Position numbers and translations under genes: made by a program. From positions 24,549,605 through 24,613,604 of the forward strand of contig CM119265.1 in the NCBI GenBank assembly GCA_051294375.1: DNA of 64,000 nt, read 5' to 3'. Each line of letters starts with the position of its first letter. The stretch's first letter is position 1. This DNA comes from Paraspadella gotoi. Its lineage: Eukaryota > Chaetognatha. The notes under the pieces are model-generated. The model searched no databases. It saw nothing but the letters and a program-made list of their open reading frames with translations, and was not told the DNA's origin. This document shows, in pieces, positions 23,588-35,910 of this stretch.

Positions 23588-23991
23588 CGTCGATGTGAGG
23601 ACCGACTGGATTTGTGTTTTCCTTTCTCCTCGACGGAATCTTAAGGGAGGAAAGAAAAAGGAGCACAGGATTGGAGGAAAGGAAAGGAAAGGAAAGGAAA
23701 GGAAAGGAAAGGAAAGGAAAGGGAAAGAGTGGAAAGTGAGGGTAAGAAAAAGAAAGGGATTAATGAAATAAAATTAAATTTAGAAAGAAAAGGAAAAATG
23801 ATAAAAGGAAGGAAAAAGAAGAAAGAGAAAAGGTGGAGGAAAAAAGATGTTATTCTTCTCAGATATTACCTTTCTGCTGCCCCTGAGGAGCGGTCGCCAT
23901 ATTGGATCGCTCTGGATTTGATTCCGACGCGACGGTCGAAGTTTCCTTGTGACTACTGCTCACCATGCTGGTGCCTGTCGACTTGGTGACT

Positions 23992-24024
<33 letters not shown>

Positions 24025-25186
24025 TTAACAAAAATCGACATGGGGTCGTCGCCAATTTCACAATCTCTAACCAGTTGGCGCCTTGGTCTCGTTGAGCGAG
24101 CGCCTGTTCGTCAGCTTGGGAGAAGGCGGGACGCCGCCGCCGCCGCCGCAGGAAAAGCGGTGCTGCTGGTTGTAGAGTTTGTGTATCGGCGACGGCGATG
24201 GCGTTGGGAGGCGAGAGCCGCCGGGAGAAACGGATGACGACGACGATACCAGCGCCACCTTAGATAAAAACAAAAGATCAATTGGTTTATTAGTTTGTTT
24301 TTAAAAATGTTTGTTTGTTTTTTTGTTGTTTACTTTTCTCGGCGATGGAGGAATCAGCGAAGATTGAGTTGAGTTGGAAGAGATTGAGGCGTCTCGCGCG
24401 TGTTGCCACAACAGGATCTAAGATGGCAAAACGAATGGCAAAATTAATGGCAGATTAGACGGTCATAAAGAAATAGTAAATTGTCAACAAAGCGACAATG
24501 GGAAATTTAAAAATGATGAAATTTCAAATCATTAGATAAACCAGTTTATTTAAACCAGTTATTTTTAACGAAATGAGCTAACCCTAGACCTTACCAAGTA
24601 CATACTCTCACCTATTTTGCCTTGTAACTCACCTCACGTTTAACTAGCCTCACCTGCGCCGGATGTCCGGCCGGGATGTGATGATGATGACCCGTGTGAC
24701 GCTTGGGATGATCGCGCGGCGACGCAGCGTTTCCTGCGGCGACGGCGTTTCTTCCTGCGCCGGCGCCGAGAGACTGCAGCAGGGACAGCCCGCCGCCGCC
24801 GCCGACGCCGCCGAGCGAGGAGGCGATGGAGGAGTTGAGGCTGCTGACGCCGACGCCCACGAGGGAGGTCGTGCTGAGGGAGAGAGAGGGTTCATGTGAA
24901 CAGGAGAAAATATCGAGAGAGAGAGACATATATATAAAGAAAATAAATCTGTCAATCCAACAGACACATAAGTATGACTGTATGAAAAACAATCAGACAA
25001 TCAGTCACGCGTATTAGACAGACAAACAGTGGGAGAAGTCATCAGACCGAATAACGACGGATGAAACAAGATAGACAGACATCAGATGGACTGACCTGTG
25101 ATGATGAGGAGTCCAGCGAATCGTCTCCTCTTGAGGATGAGGTCCTTTGGGCTTTTTGACCACGCCTCCTCCTCCTCCTCCTCCTA
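22624..25186 (-). CDS. Gln/His/Ser-rich protein gene, five exons seen, 5' end missing
   Basis: Five exons join in phase on the minus strand: 25186-25096, 24873-24654, 24258-24072, 23989-23870 and 23639 to the stop at about 22624. All internal junctions are GT-AG. The product is low complexity: a Gly run then VKKPKGPHPQEE, a Ser/Gly-rich exon, PTPSPSPIHKLYNQQHRF, NRRSLNETK, poly-Gln, poly-His (from GAT/GTT repeats on the other strand), and Pro- and Arg-rich parts. It looks like a nuclear regulatory or scaffold protein, but I cannot assign a family. The reading becomes doubtful after about 22940: in the chosen frame it is Leu/Phe-rich, while another frame gives a Ser-rich then Gly-rich tail ending VRDGWV. 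That suggests an unseen intron or a sequence error. Upstream exons were not found. Confidence 0.55.
23664..23722. repeat. (GGAAA)n array
   Basis: A pentanucleotide run lying 25-85 bases before the last exon of the Gln/His-rich gene; on the sense strand it is CT-rich and could serve as an extended polypyrimidine region. Confidence 0.9.
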
Positions 25187-25267
25187 CTGTCGACGGTGGC
25201 GACGAACGGCGGCAGAATTTGACGAAAATCCCATCAAGAGGATGAAAAGCAACATTGTGAGGATCAT

Positions 25268-25372
25268 GAAATACCTGGGGGGGTGGTGGGAAAATGAGGG
25301 ATGGTGGGAAAAAAGGGGATGGTGGGAAAATGTGAGAGATGGTGGGAAAATGGGGGATGGTGGGAAAATCAG
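25268..25372. repeat. GATGGTGGGAAAA minisatellite
   Basis: About six head-to-tail copies of a 14-18 base unit containing gatggtgggaaaa with variable spacers. Confidence 0.85.
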
Positions 25373-26553
25373 AAATAATAGGAATTTTGAAAAACTAAAA
25401 TAAGTTGAGAGAAAATGGGTGCTTATTTTTCCACAACGGTCTATTTTATCTTAAATTAAAAATTAAGTAAATTTTTTAGTTGAAGTTTAACACAGCGGAA
25501 AGTGGGGATTATTGAAAGAGAAAAAATGATAACAAAAGAGAAATTAAAAAAAGAGAGAAAAAGTTAAAAGAAAGCAATTGCATAATAATTAAAAAATAAG
25601 TTAAAGGAGAGATGGAGAAAGTCGGGAATAACTGGACTATTTTCAGAATGCGCCCAATTAAGGGTGAACTTAGGTAATATTTTGCCTGATTAACTGAGCA
25701 AGGTGTTACTGAAATTGCCTAGGTAAAGAAATGATTTTTCTTAATAAATATAGGCAATTTCTGAATCAAAATATTTTGCTTATATTTATTTTTAAAGATA
25801 AATAAAAAATATATTTTCTTTTATTGTTATAATTTCGTTATCAACTATATTTTCAATTGTTATTACTATATTTAAGCCAAAAAATACTTTTCGCAGATGG
25901 CATAAAATATGATTATCAGCATTAAGTATGTAAACTACTTGGATACTACAAGACCCAGAACCAATAAAATTATTATAGAAGATTAATTCATTGATAAATA
26001 AAAAATTAACAGATAATAAAGAAATTAGTAATAACAATAAGGATGCATACATTTAAAAAGATTTGCAATGTAACGTATTCAGTTGTATCCTGATATGATT
26101 GGAGATTAAAACCTTGATCAAAGATGATATAAAAATGAACACAAGACTCAAGTCGCCCAAAAATGTTTTGTATCTTTGTATCTTTGTATCTTATTTAGAA
26201 TGCCAAAGCTCATTAGAATTCTTTGCAGAATATGATATGGATTACTCAATACCTCCCTAGCTGTTTATATTAAAAAATTCGAGCTCGATATGGAAAGTAA
26301 ATATCCTATGGATATGATTTTCAAATAAAAAAAAATCTAAAAAAATTCTCCTTCTATTTTTTTATCATTAACAAAGATTTTAACTGAAAGTAAAAAATGA
26401 CATTCTTGAACATACTGAAAAATGTTTATTTTAATTAAAAACAACTATATAATAGACTCCAACCCCATTCACCAAACACCAAATACCAAACATAGTTTTA
26501 GCTATTAATTTTTTTTATATAATTATTTTTATAACGACTTTTATTTTTACATA
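25373..26553. other. AT-rich stretch, no gene seen
   Basis: Strongly AT-rich, with a short minus-strand open frame at 26052-25792 that is hydrophobic and unrecognised. Upstream exons of the 22.6-25.2 kb gene might lie here but none is convincing. Confidence 0.4.
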
Positions 26554-26597
26554 GGGACATGTTTCGGCTTTATGTATAAGCCTTCATCAGCGTTTGA
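26554..26597 (-). ncRNA. Hammerhead-like ribozyme motif, copy 3
   Basis: The minus strand reads CTGATGA, A, stem II GGCTT/AAGCC around a six-base loop, GAAAC, ATGTC. Core, short stem III and GUC triplet match copy 2 at 5.57 kb. Stem II has compensatory change (GA-C-TT to GG-C-TT with AAGTC to AAGCC), which argues for RNA-structure conservation. Flanking sequence is also alignable to the 5.4 kb arms (acatagggacatgtttcg). The same extra A precedes stem II. Confidence 0.55.
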
Positions 26598-26631
26598 ATA
26601 ATCCGACAAATTTTTCTCTTAACATTGAGTC

Positions 26632-26662
<31 letters not shown>

Positions 26663-26685
26663 GAGAGAGAAAAGAGAGAGAGATA
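26632..26685. repeat. (GA)n microsatellite
   Basis: GA run with CAGA and AAAGA interruptions, 35 bases from the hammerhead-like motif. Confidence 0.9.
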
Positions 26686-26994
26686 AAGCTTCCAACAAAG
26701 GTTGAGAAAAATACAGTGGTCAGATTGAGGACAGGTGAAGGTAATGTTTTACTATTTAAACTAGTAGAAATAAGTTTGAGTTTATTTGTTTCACTATCTT
26801 ATATTTTTATATTTTATGAATGTTTTACTATTTAAACTATATTATTTAATTATTTATATATTACTTTTTTAAAATAGTATTTGCTTATTATATCTAATAA
26901 CTCATTTTGGGAGGAGGGTTTGTTAAAAAATCGAGGTATTTTGCTTAGTTAGTATCTACATACGTCATTTTCTTGGGAGAGAGCGAGGGGTCAG

Positions 26995-27615
26995 TGTTGT
27001 GGTTCTGTAATGTCGAGGGGCATCTAGTTACAACACCTAGGTCTTAACTAATAGAATACAATCGTGCACCTACAAATGTTAATAATTTAGAGTACGCAAT
27101 AGTTTAAGTATGTTAATACAATTATTTAACGTATCAGTTTGCGCTGTGCAAAGTGTATGTAATGAACTAACCTTCCCGTGTTTTAAATCGTTAGCAAAGT
27201 TAGAGTCCATAAGTTTCAGTGCAGTGTATATCTTAGGTTGTTAATATGAGTCCTTTCCTCAATGTAAAAAATTGCCACCTCACTTGTTAAGTCAGTGTAA
27301 TCGTACTGAGTAAAACCAAAAGAATTGTTTGTCTATACCTATTTAAGAAAAAATCCTGTTGTGCCTAAGTTTCACCCCTTACGCCCCAAATTTCTTTCGT
27401 CATAGTCTCGTGAACTTAATGTTGTAAGTCCTTGTAATATTTAACGCGTGAGTCGTCGTAACCCGTAAGTGTTTTTAAACCCTAACAGAATTCCCAAGAC
27501 CTAGCCCTGTACCCCCGACCCATACTGTTATCGTGCCCGTAGTGTGAAGGAAGTGTGTGAAAAAGTGAGATCGCAACCAAGACCAACGCGCGTGCGGTCA
27601 CGAACAACGACAACA
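26995..27615. mobile_element. Possible solo LTR-like segment
   Basis: A block of more balanced composition starts TGTTGTGG and ends with GACAACA, giving short inverted ends (TGTTGT/ACAACA). It contains a TATA-like tatacctatttaag near 27335. No target-site duplication, primer-binding site or coding region was found, so this is tentative. Confidence 0.2.
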
Positions 27616-27619
27616 CACG

Positions 27620-30600
27620 ACGAGGAGCCAAACATCCTCTACCAGTGAGGTCAGGACCAAAGGTCTGACGCGTTCCATCCCATGCATCCGCGAGAATGAG
27701 GAATCTGTCTTTTGCAGTGGCGGCTGAGAGGGCCCGGACGCGATCCAATCCTGACAAGAATAAAAACAAAATAGCACTCAATTTTTTTATTCGATTCTAA
27801 TAACAATAAACAAACTAAACAAACGGTATAAGTCACACCAAGAGCGAATGGTTCCCCTAACCGTCTCTGGGCCGGACAGATCCAACTGAAAAGAATAAAA
27901 ACAAAATATTCACTCAATTTTTTTTATCGATCTAATAACAATAAACAAACAAACAACGTAAACTACACCAAGGCGAATGTCCGCCGACCTCTCTGGGCCG
28001 GACAGATCCAACTGAAAAGCAATAAAAACACAAATAGTCACTCAATTTTTTTATCGATCTAATAACAGTAAACAAACAAACAACGTAAACTACAGCCAGG
28101 CGAATGTCCCCGAACCTCTCTGGCCGGACAGCATCCAACTGAAAAGAAATAAAAACAAAATAGCACTCAATTTTTTTATCGATCTAATAACAATAACAAA
28201 CAACAACGTAAACTCACCAAGCGCGAATGTCCCGACCTCTCTGGGCCGCGACAGATCCAACTGAAAAAGAATAAAAACAAAAGTATCACTCGATTTTTTT
28301 ATCGACCTAATAACAATAACAAACAAACACGTAAACTCCAGACAGGCGAATGGTCCCCGACCTCTGTCTGGGCCGGACAGATGTCCCAACTGAAAAGAAT
28401 TAAAAACAAATATTCACTCGATTTTTTTATCACGACCTAATAAACAATAACAAACAACAACAACGTAAACTCCACCAAGGCGAATGTCCCCGACCTCGTC
28501 TGGGCCGGACCAGAGTCGCAAACTGAAAAGAATTAAAAACAAAATATCACGTTCGATTTTTCGTGTTATCGACCTTAATAACAAATAACAACAATACAAC
28601 GTATACTCCACAAGAGGCGAATGTCCCCGGACCTCGTCTGTGGCCGGACACGATCAACTGAAAAGTAATTAAAACAAAATATACACTCGAATTTTTTTTG
28701 TTAGTCGATCCTAATAACAATAACAAACAAACACATCACAGTAGCCGTTGTAGTCGTTGCAGGGCATGCCCGGCTTCGCCATGAGGTCCGGAAGTTTATC
28801 CAATTGAAAAGAACTAATACATGGACTGTTTGGTTTTGATTCCTGGAAGGAAAGGAGGATGTGAATACTTCCTTATGTCCCTTGGTCTTGATCTGTAAAA
28901 AATGCAAATTGATCTCGTCTGAGCAACTCACCTTGCAGCAGATTTGGCACATTCGGGTTTCTTCTTCGCCAGAAGGGTCCGGGGTGCATTGGCAGGATTC
29001 CATTCCGTAGGCGAGACAGATGGAACCGGTGCACTCCTGGGTCAATGGAAATTTTCGTTGGGCGTCACTCGTTTGCTATTTTCTACCCACATACATTCTT
29101 GAGAATTTTGATAAATACATTACCTTTATCATTCTTCCTTAGCTCCATACCCCTTAATCCTGAATTCTAAATTCTATCTCCAAATGTCTATTATAATTTA
29201 TACCTACTTCCTAATTCCTAAATTTCAAAAGATTATAAAATATTTTTTCAATCTATTTCTTTCTCCGTCCCGCTATTATATAATACTAATTAAAATCTTA
29301 CTTTATTAACGCTTTCCTTATCGCCCCTGATCAATATCTCAATAGCCACTCGCTCACCCCCTTGTAGCAGACGTAGTCGTCATTGCAGATGGTCTTGTCC
29401 GGTTTGTGCAGCGAGGGCGGACATTGGGACGAGTTCCCGCTGCAGAAGGCCTCGTGGCGGCACCCGTTGTCGTCTCGACATTTGAACCTGACTTCTTTGG
29501 GGACGAAATTGCAATTCTGGTCGCAACAGTTTCCTTCAGATGGGCTGAAGTTGCGGGGGAAAATGGCGTAGGGGGAAGAGATAAATTTCATTAGTCATTT
29601 GTTAAGTTTCCTGATAATTCGTACGAAACTTAATGCTTTTTTTTTTATTAATTATTACCTGCATTTGACCGAAGCGCCGGCGCGGCGAGTGCACGGCGTC
29701 TCTCCTATCGGTGGTTTCGATCGCTGGTTTGAAAAAAAAAATAAAGGAACAATTCATTCGAAAGTCGAAAACTAAAGGATCGAGACAAAAAGTTTTCATG
29801 TAATTACTGAGGTAAAAAGTTTATTAATCAAATTTTTTTTAAAGTTCACATCTAACTACTAACCAACTGTTTTACGTATGGAAATGAGTATTAAATAAAA
29901 ACTTGCGCTTGTGTAAACTTTAAAGTGTATTCCTTTGGGTTTTTGTATCAACCTGGGGATGGCAGCATTTCTCGGTGCATTCGTCTTCCCAACCGCAATC
30001 GCAATCTTCTCCCTCTTCCACGATTCCGTTTCCACAAATGGATCCTGTCGCCTCTGGAATTCACAATTACAATGTGGCTATCTATCTATTATCTATTACT
30101 AGTCTATCTTATCTATCTAGTTATCTATCTATCGATCTATGTTATCTATTCTATCTAATCTTTTCCACCACTAGTTCTTACCCGCGGATCAGTTTGGCTA
30201 TCTGAGAAGTCTCAACGCGGGTGCTCATCACTCTGCTCAACTACGGCAAAGACGTTCCGCCCACCGTGAGTCACGTGCCATGGCTCACAAGATGCGGTCA
30301 CAGCGGGACACTTTGGATCCAGCACGACCCCGACAACATAAGGTATCTTCTCGTATAGCTAGGACCGATGGATGGAGAGGCAGTCCCATTCTTTTGCGCA
30401 GGGGGGGGGGGATTTATTTCAATGAGGATGAGGGCGAGTTTCAGAGGACGAATGAGAAGGGAAGTAATTTTGGTTCCAAGGACGAGAGTTAATGTCATTT
30501 GGGTTAATCGTTTGAATTTGAGTTTATTAAACTTTATAAACTTTATAGGTTTCACGCTAAAATAAATTTCCTGAGAAGCTATTTTTTGGGTACATTTTAT

Positions 30601-31432
30601 AGTTTGGCGATTAAATACTATATATATAATCTACCTGGTGTGTAATAAATATCGCCACTAATTAAAATTTATTGAGGAGAACGATACGTAAATGTTTTTT
30701 TTTACTTATATTATAGTTATAGTTATAGTGAATTTAATTTACGTCCATTTTCTACACAGCCGATTGTTCTTTGTCAAGAAATGCGCTCCGGGTGGCGACA
30801 ACGGGAACTACATCATGCTTCGCCCGCGCGGACTTCGGGCGAATAAACCGAACAACCGAAAAATTTTTCTCCATGCTCGATCGATTCCGATGAATTCTAT
30901 TTTAGAGGCGAAAGCAATCGGGATAGACGGTTGCTTTTGTCGGTAAAATACCAATTAGTAGAATTATACTCGATTCTGGATACTGCAATATGTAAATGAT
31001 ATTACGATCTTTAACACGAGACCAATACGTACCGNNNNNNNNNNNNNNNNNNNNNNNNNATTTAATTTACGTCCAATTTTCTACACCCGATTGTTCTTTT
31101 GTACAAGAAATGCGCCTCCGGGTGGCGACAACGGGAACTACATCATGTTCGCCCGCGCGACTTCGGGCGATAAACCGAACAACCGAAAATTTTCTCCATG
31201 CTCGATCGATTCCGATGAATTCCTATTTTAGAGGCGAAAGCAATCGGGATAGACGGTTGCTTTGTCCGGTAAATACAATTAGTAGAATTATACTCGATTC
31301 TGGATACTGCAATATGTAAATTGAATTATTACGATCTTTAACACTTTGAAGAATCCCATCTCACAATAATCAGGCTCATTTATTTAAAAAAAAATAATAA
31401 TTTCACATTTTTGTATCATTTTATGTAACGTT

Positions 31433-31473
<41 letters not shown>

Positions 31474-33260
31474 CACAGTGAGAGAGTGAGTGAGTCACAC
31501 ATTCGTACATGGATAGTGAACTTCCATTTTTATGTAAATCCCTATTCTAATCATCTTTTTCTGCTCATATGGGCGATTTATACATCTTAATTAGTTATTT
31601 TATACAATTCTTAGAATAATTATTTCTTCATACCCCGTTTCTCTCGCAGACGCCGCCGGCATTCTTCAAGTCTCCCGTCCACGCAAGACCCAAAGTCCCG
31701 CCTTCGAAATCTCTGCCAAATTGAAAGAGTGACGTCGTCATTAGTGATAATTAAATAAATAGCACACGTACTCTGGGAGTGAATAAACTACACTTCAACG
31801 AAAGCTTGCAAAAAATATTTATATTTATTTATTATAAAAATTTCATCCTGGCGATAAAAAAACAAACGAAAATGAGTCAATTAACAGCAATCATTAACCT
31901 TTAAATTTTGAAAAAAGTCAAACCAATAATCATTTCAATAAATTAATCCTTTACAATTCGATAACACAATCCTCAAACCTGTAAGTAAAGATGTAAGCGA
32001 GGCAAAAGTCGTCGTAGTTATCCTCTGAGAAAATCTCTAAATATTTCTCGACGCCGTAATTCCCGGGGAATTTGTATCCAGGGGTCGAGGGGTTGTTGTG
32101 AATCTTGATGCGTTTGATGATGAAGGCGACGTTGTCCGTTTTAGAATCTCCATCGAAATCTGGGAAGATGAGGTGATAATCGTTATAATCATCTCACCGT
32201 AAAACTTACTTTCCTCACCCAAACTCGAATGTTTTTAAAACGATTAAAAGTTAGGACTTTATTAAAATTTATGCCTTTATTAAAATTAGGCCTTTAATTA
32301 AAAAAAAGTGATAAATTTTATATTGATGGATTAAACTTTGGACATATAGGAGATTGTTTAGTCGGTCAAATATTTTGGGTAAAACTTAATATCATTTGCA
32401 TACTGCAGTATAAAAACTATTTGCCGTTTTATCACTATCGGCCAAATACTATACTATTCTATTCTATGAAATAAAAGATTAAATCATAGTCAATATCAAT
32501 ATCAATGCCAAAAAGAATATCAGATTATGAATATCAGAACAAAAGACAACCAGTTCGTTTGATCACTTTGACTGGTTGGTGTAAAGGTCTTTTGAAAGTA
32601 TTTAATAAAGATTTAAAGATAAACTCCTTTAAAATGTACGTTTTTTACTTTTTTTTACATTACATCATAATGTCATTTACGTCATTTTAGTCATTACATC
32701 ATAATGTCATTTACGTCATTTTACATCATTTAGAAATTGCGTACAACCATTATGTCATTTTCATTAAAAAAAAAATAACGTTTCTTTTACGTCATATTTT
32801 AGTCATGTTTGGCCTTAATTTAAAAAAAAAAATAAAAAAAAATAAAAAAATTACTTTTTCCGGTTTATTGATTTTTACATTAGCTCTTTGAACGTTCTTG
32901 AATGTTATTTTTTATAGTTTCTTATGAGAAAAAATATATAAAATTTGAATTTTGAACGTTCTTGAACGTTGTATTTTATAGTTTCATATGAATTAGTTCA
33001 TAATATTTTATTCATGAGTCCATTTAAACGGTAGTGTCTTTTGTTTTTGTTGAATTTTAATAAATTAGTTTTTACTTTTGAATTAAAAATAATAAAGTTG
33101 CTTCCTTTTATACTTGAAGGTTTTTTGGTTTAAAAATATGAATTTAGAACGTCTTTGAACGTTATATTTGATAGTTTCTTATGAACTAGTTCATAACATT
33201 TATTTATGAGTCCATTTAAACGTTAGTGTCTGTTAGTGTTTGTTTCTGTTTAATTTTAAT

Positions 33261-33298
<38 letters not shown>

Positions 33299-35872
33299 GT
33301 TAAAACTATTTTTTATAATTCCAAAAACGGTTATTGAACAAAATCAGTAAGTGTTAAAGTCTAGAAACACCGTAAACAAGTAAAAACGAAACTATTGAAC
33401 AAAAGATAAAACGTTTTAAAATGGAATCAACGTGATTGAGGTTTTTTTTTTAAATTTGTTTTATTAATACCAAAAACAGTATTGAAAAATCAGAAAATCA
33501 AAATCAGTTTAGTTTAGTTTTTTACCTTGCTTACTGTTTTCTAGTTTTATACACTGATACTGTTTTTGATTTTGTCAATACTGTTTTTGGTATTAATAAA
33601 AAAAAAATGTATGTTTTATGATTTTTACATTTCATCCTTGAACGTTCTTGAACGTTATTTTTTATAGTTATTATGAATTAGTTCATAACATTTATTAATG
33701 ATTTTAAACGTTAGTGTCTTTTGTTTTTATTGAATTTCAATATGTAGTTTAGTTTTTACTTGTTTTCCAGTCTTTTAAACGTTAATGTCTTTTGTTTTTA
33801 TTGAATTTCAATACATAGTTTAGTTTTCCAGTCTTTTACACTGTTACTGTTTATGATTATGTCAATACTGTTTTGGTATTAATAAAAAAAAAATGTTAAA
33901 ACAAAAAATTAAATTATAAAAGAAAAAGACAAAGAACCCAGGTAATGTATCAATTGTACGGAGGGGAATCAATTTTGATTCAATCTTTGGAGACTAACAT
34001 TCAAATGAAGTTCGACGCTTTCATTAATAAGAAAAAACCACAACTTTGGCCTGATTTACCCCTCAATTTCGATGATAATCTTATTTTTTAATCGTTGGTT
34101 ATTCAACGATTTTGTTGTTTTTATTTTAGAAAAAAAAAATGTTAAGATAAACATATTCAACCTGCATGTTTATGACTAAATAAAAAAATTTCTATTATTT
34201 AGCCACCTTGTCTCCATTTTTCCGGTTCAATTGAGAAAAAAAAATCATTATATATGAGGATTTTCTACCTGTAAATTAAATTCATGCTCATAAACATTTG
34301 AAATTTTCAATAAATGACTTCTTAACATAATGATGTCCAATATCTAATTAAAAAACTGGAGCAGAAAGTAACTTTTAACTTTGTGTTGTATAGATGCTCA
34401 CTCTATTTCCAGAATACAACACTAACATCCCTCTCCCCATTACATTATAAAAGAATATACTCTAAATAAAGAATATAAATTTTTAAATTTAATATAAAAT
34501 TTGAAAGTCTAATTCAGTAAAACAAGTGATCTCGCAATTTTTCATAACAAGCAGTTACGAAATTCCCCCTTGATACCCACTAACCCCCTGATCCGTTTCA
34601 CGCCCACCTATCTTTGAGTAAATGTCGTTGAGTCCCTGAACGTGTTGCGAAATCTGTTCGATGACTTTCTCTTCGTTGTTGTCGAACTTTTGAAAGAAGA
34701 GGTGATCCGCCTGCATGTAGAGGGCGCAAGAGGTTTTGCGCTTGGAATCGTAGATCACCTCCCGTCGTCGTCGTTGTTGTTGTCGTCGTCGTCGTTTGAT
34801 GGCGGCGACGACGTCGTCGGCCGAATCATAAGAAGAGGATCGTCCAAAGTCTTGGAGGATGAAGGGAGCGTCTTCCTCCTCTTCCTCTCCTTCTTCCTCT
34901 TCCTCTTTTTCTTTATTCTCTTCGTCTTCTTCTTCGTCTTCTTCCTCCTCTCTTTCCACTTCCTCTCCTTCTTCTCCTTCCTCTTCCTCCTCTCCATCTT
35001 CCTCCAATTTTCTCCTCAATATTTTGTTTTCAGTTTCCGCGTTCCACCACCAGGGCGGCGCTACTCCAAGAACCCCCGAGTCTTTTGTTTTTCCTTCCGC
35101 CGACGACGAAAACGACGACGACGACGACGACGACGACGATATGGTGCGTAAAGATTCGTTGAAAAAGGAGTTTGAGCGGGCATTGGCGAGTCGAGGAGAA
35201 TTGAGTATTGAATTATGACGTAAATAGGAATCGAGATGAGGTGGAAGTTGAGTTGGCGGATGAGAATGACCAGGATGAAGATGAGAATGACCGAGGTGAG
35301 GATGAGCATCGCGAGGATGAGAATGTTTCAGACTGAGTTGATTGTTGCCGCGCTGGTTTGTTGTTGTTGTTATTGAGAACGACGACGACGAGCGGGAAAA
35401 TGCACGATCGGTGACTAAATGTCGAAATTCTTTTATCTGAATTTGTCCGAATCGAAATCTGTCGTCTCTGTCTCTATCGTCGTCGATCCGCTGTCGTCGA
35501 TTTCCGAGAAATGCTTCCCGCCATTTCCGCTCTTCGCTTTTCCGCTTTTTCGCATTTACTTTTCCCGCTTTTCGCTTCTCCGGTTTCCGCTTCTCGCGAC
35601 GCCGCCTCCTTTTTCGCTTCCCACGCGAGCGGGACCGCCGAGGCGTCGAACTACGGCCGGCGTCGGGTTTTCCAGTACCGTGGCGGCGCGCGGCGTAGTT
35701 TCCGGCTCCAAGGTGGCGCGCGGCGTAGTTTCGGGCTCCAAGGTGGCGCGCGGCGTCGTTTCCGGCGCCAAGTTGGTGAGCGGCGTAAAATCGGCGATGA
35801 CGTTCGTCCAATTCGAAGAAGGTGGCGTTCCAGTCGAAATCGACGTCAGAGGAGCTGTACATGATGGACCTT

Positions 35873-35910
<38 letters not shown>

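Larger units (their letters stand above)
30165..31345. other. Inverted block inside the ADAM10 gene
   Basis: Two consecutive ADAM10 exons and their intron lie on the plus strand while all flanking exons are on the minus strand. Phases of the neighbours (phase 0 at 31634; phase 1 entering 30053) fit if the block is turned around. The block contains a 25-N gap (31035-31059) and a duplicated exon, and its sequence is indel-rich. Confidence 0.7.

Noticed and set aside
30193-31268. A second, plus-strand metalloprotease gene
   Set aside because: The two exons are exactly those missing from the minus-strand ADAM10 and fit its phases; an inverted block explains them better.
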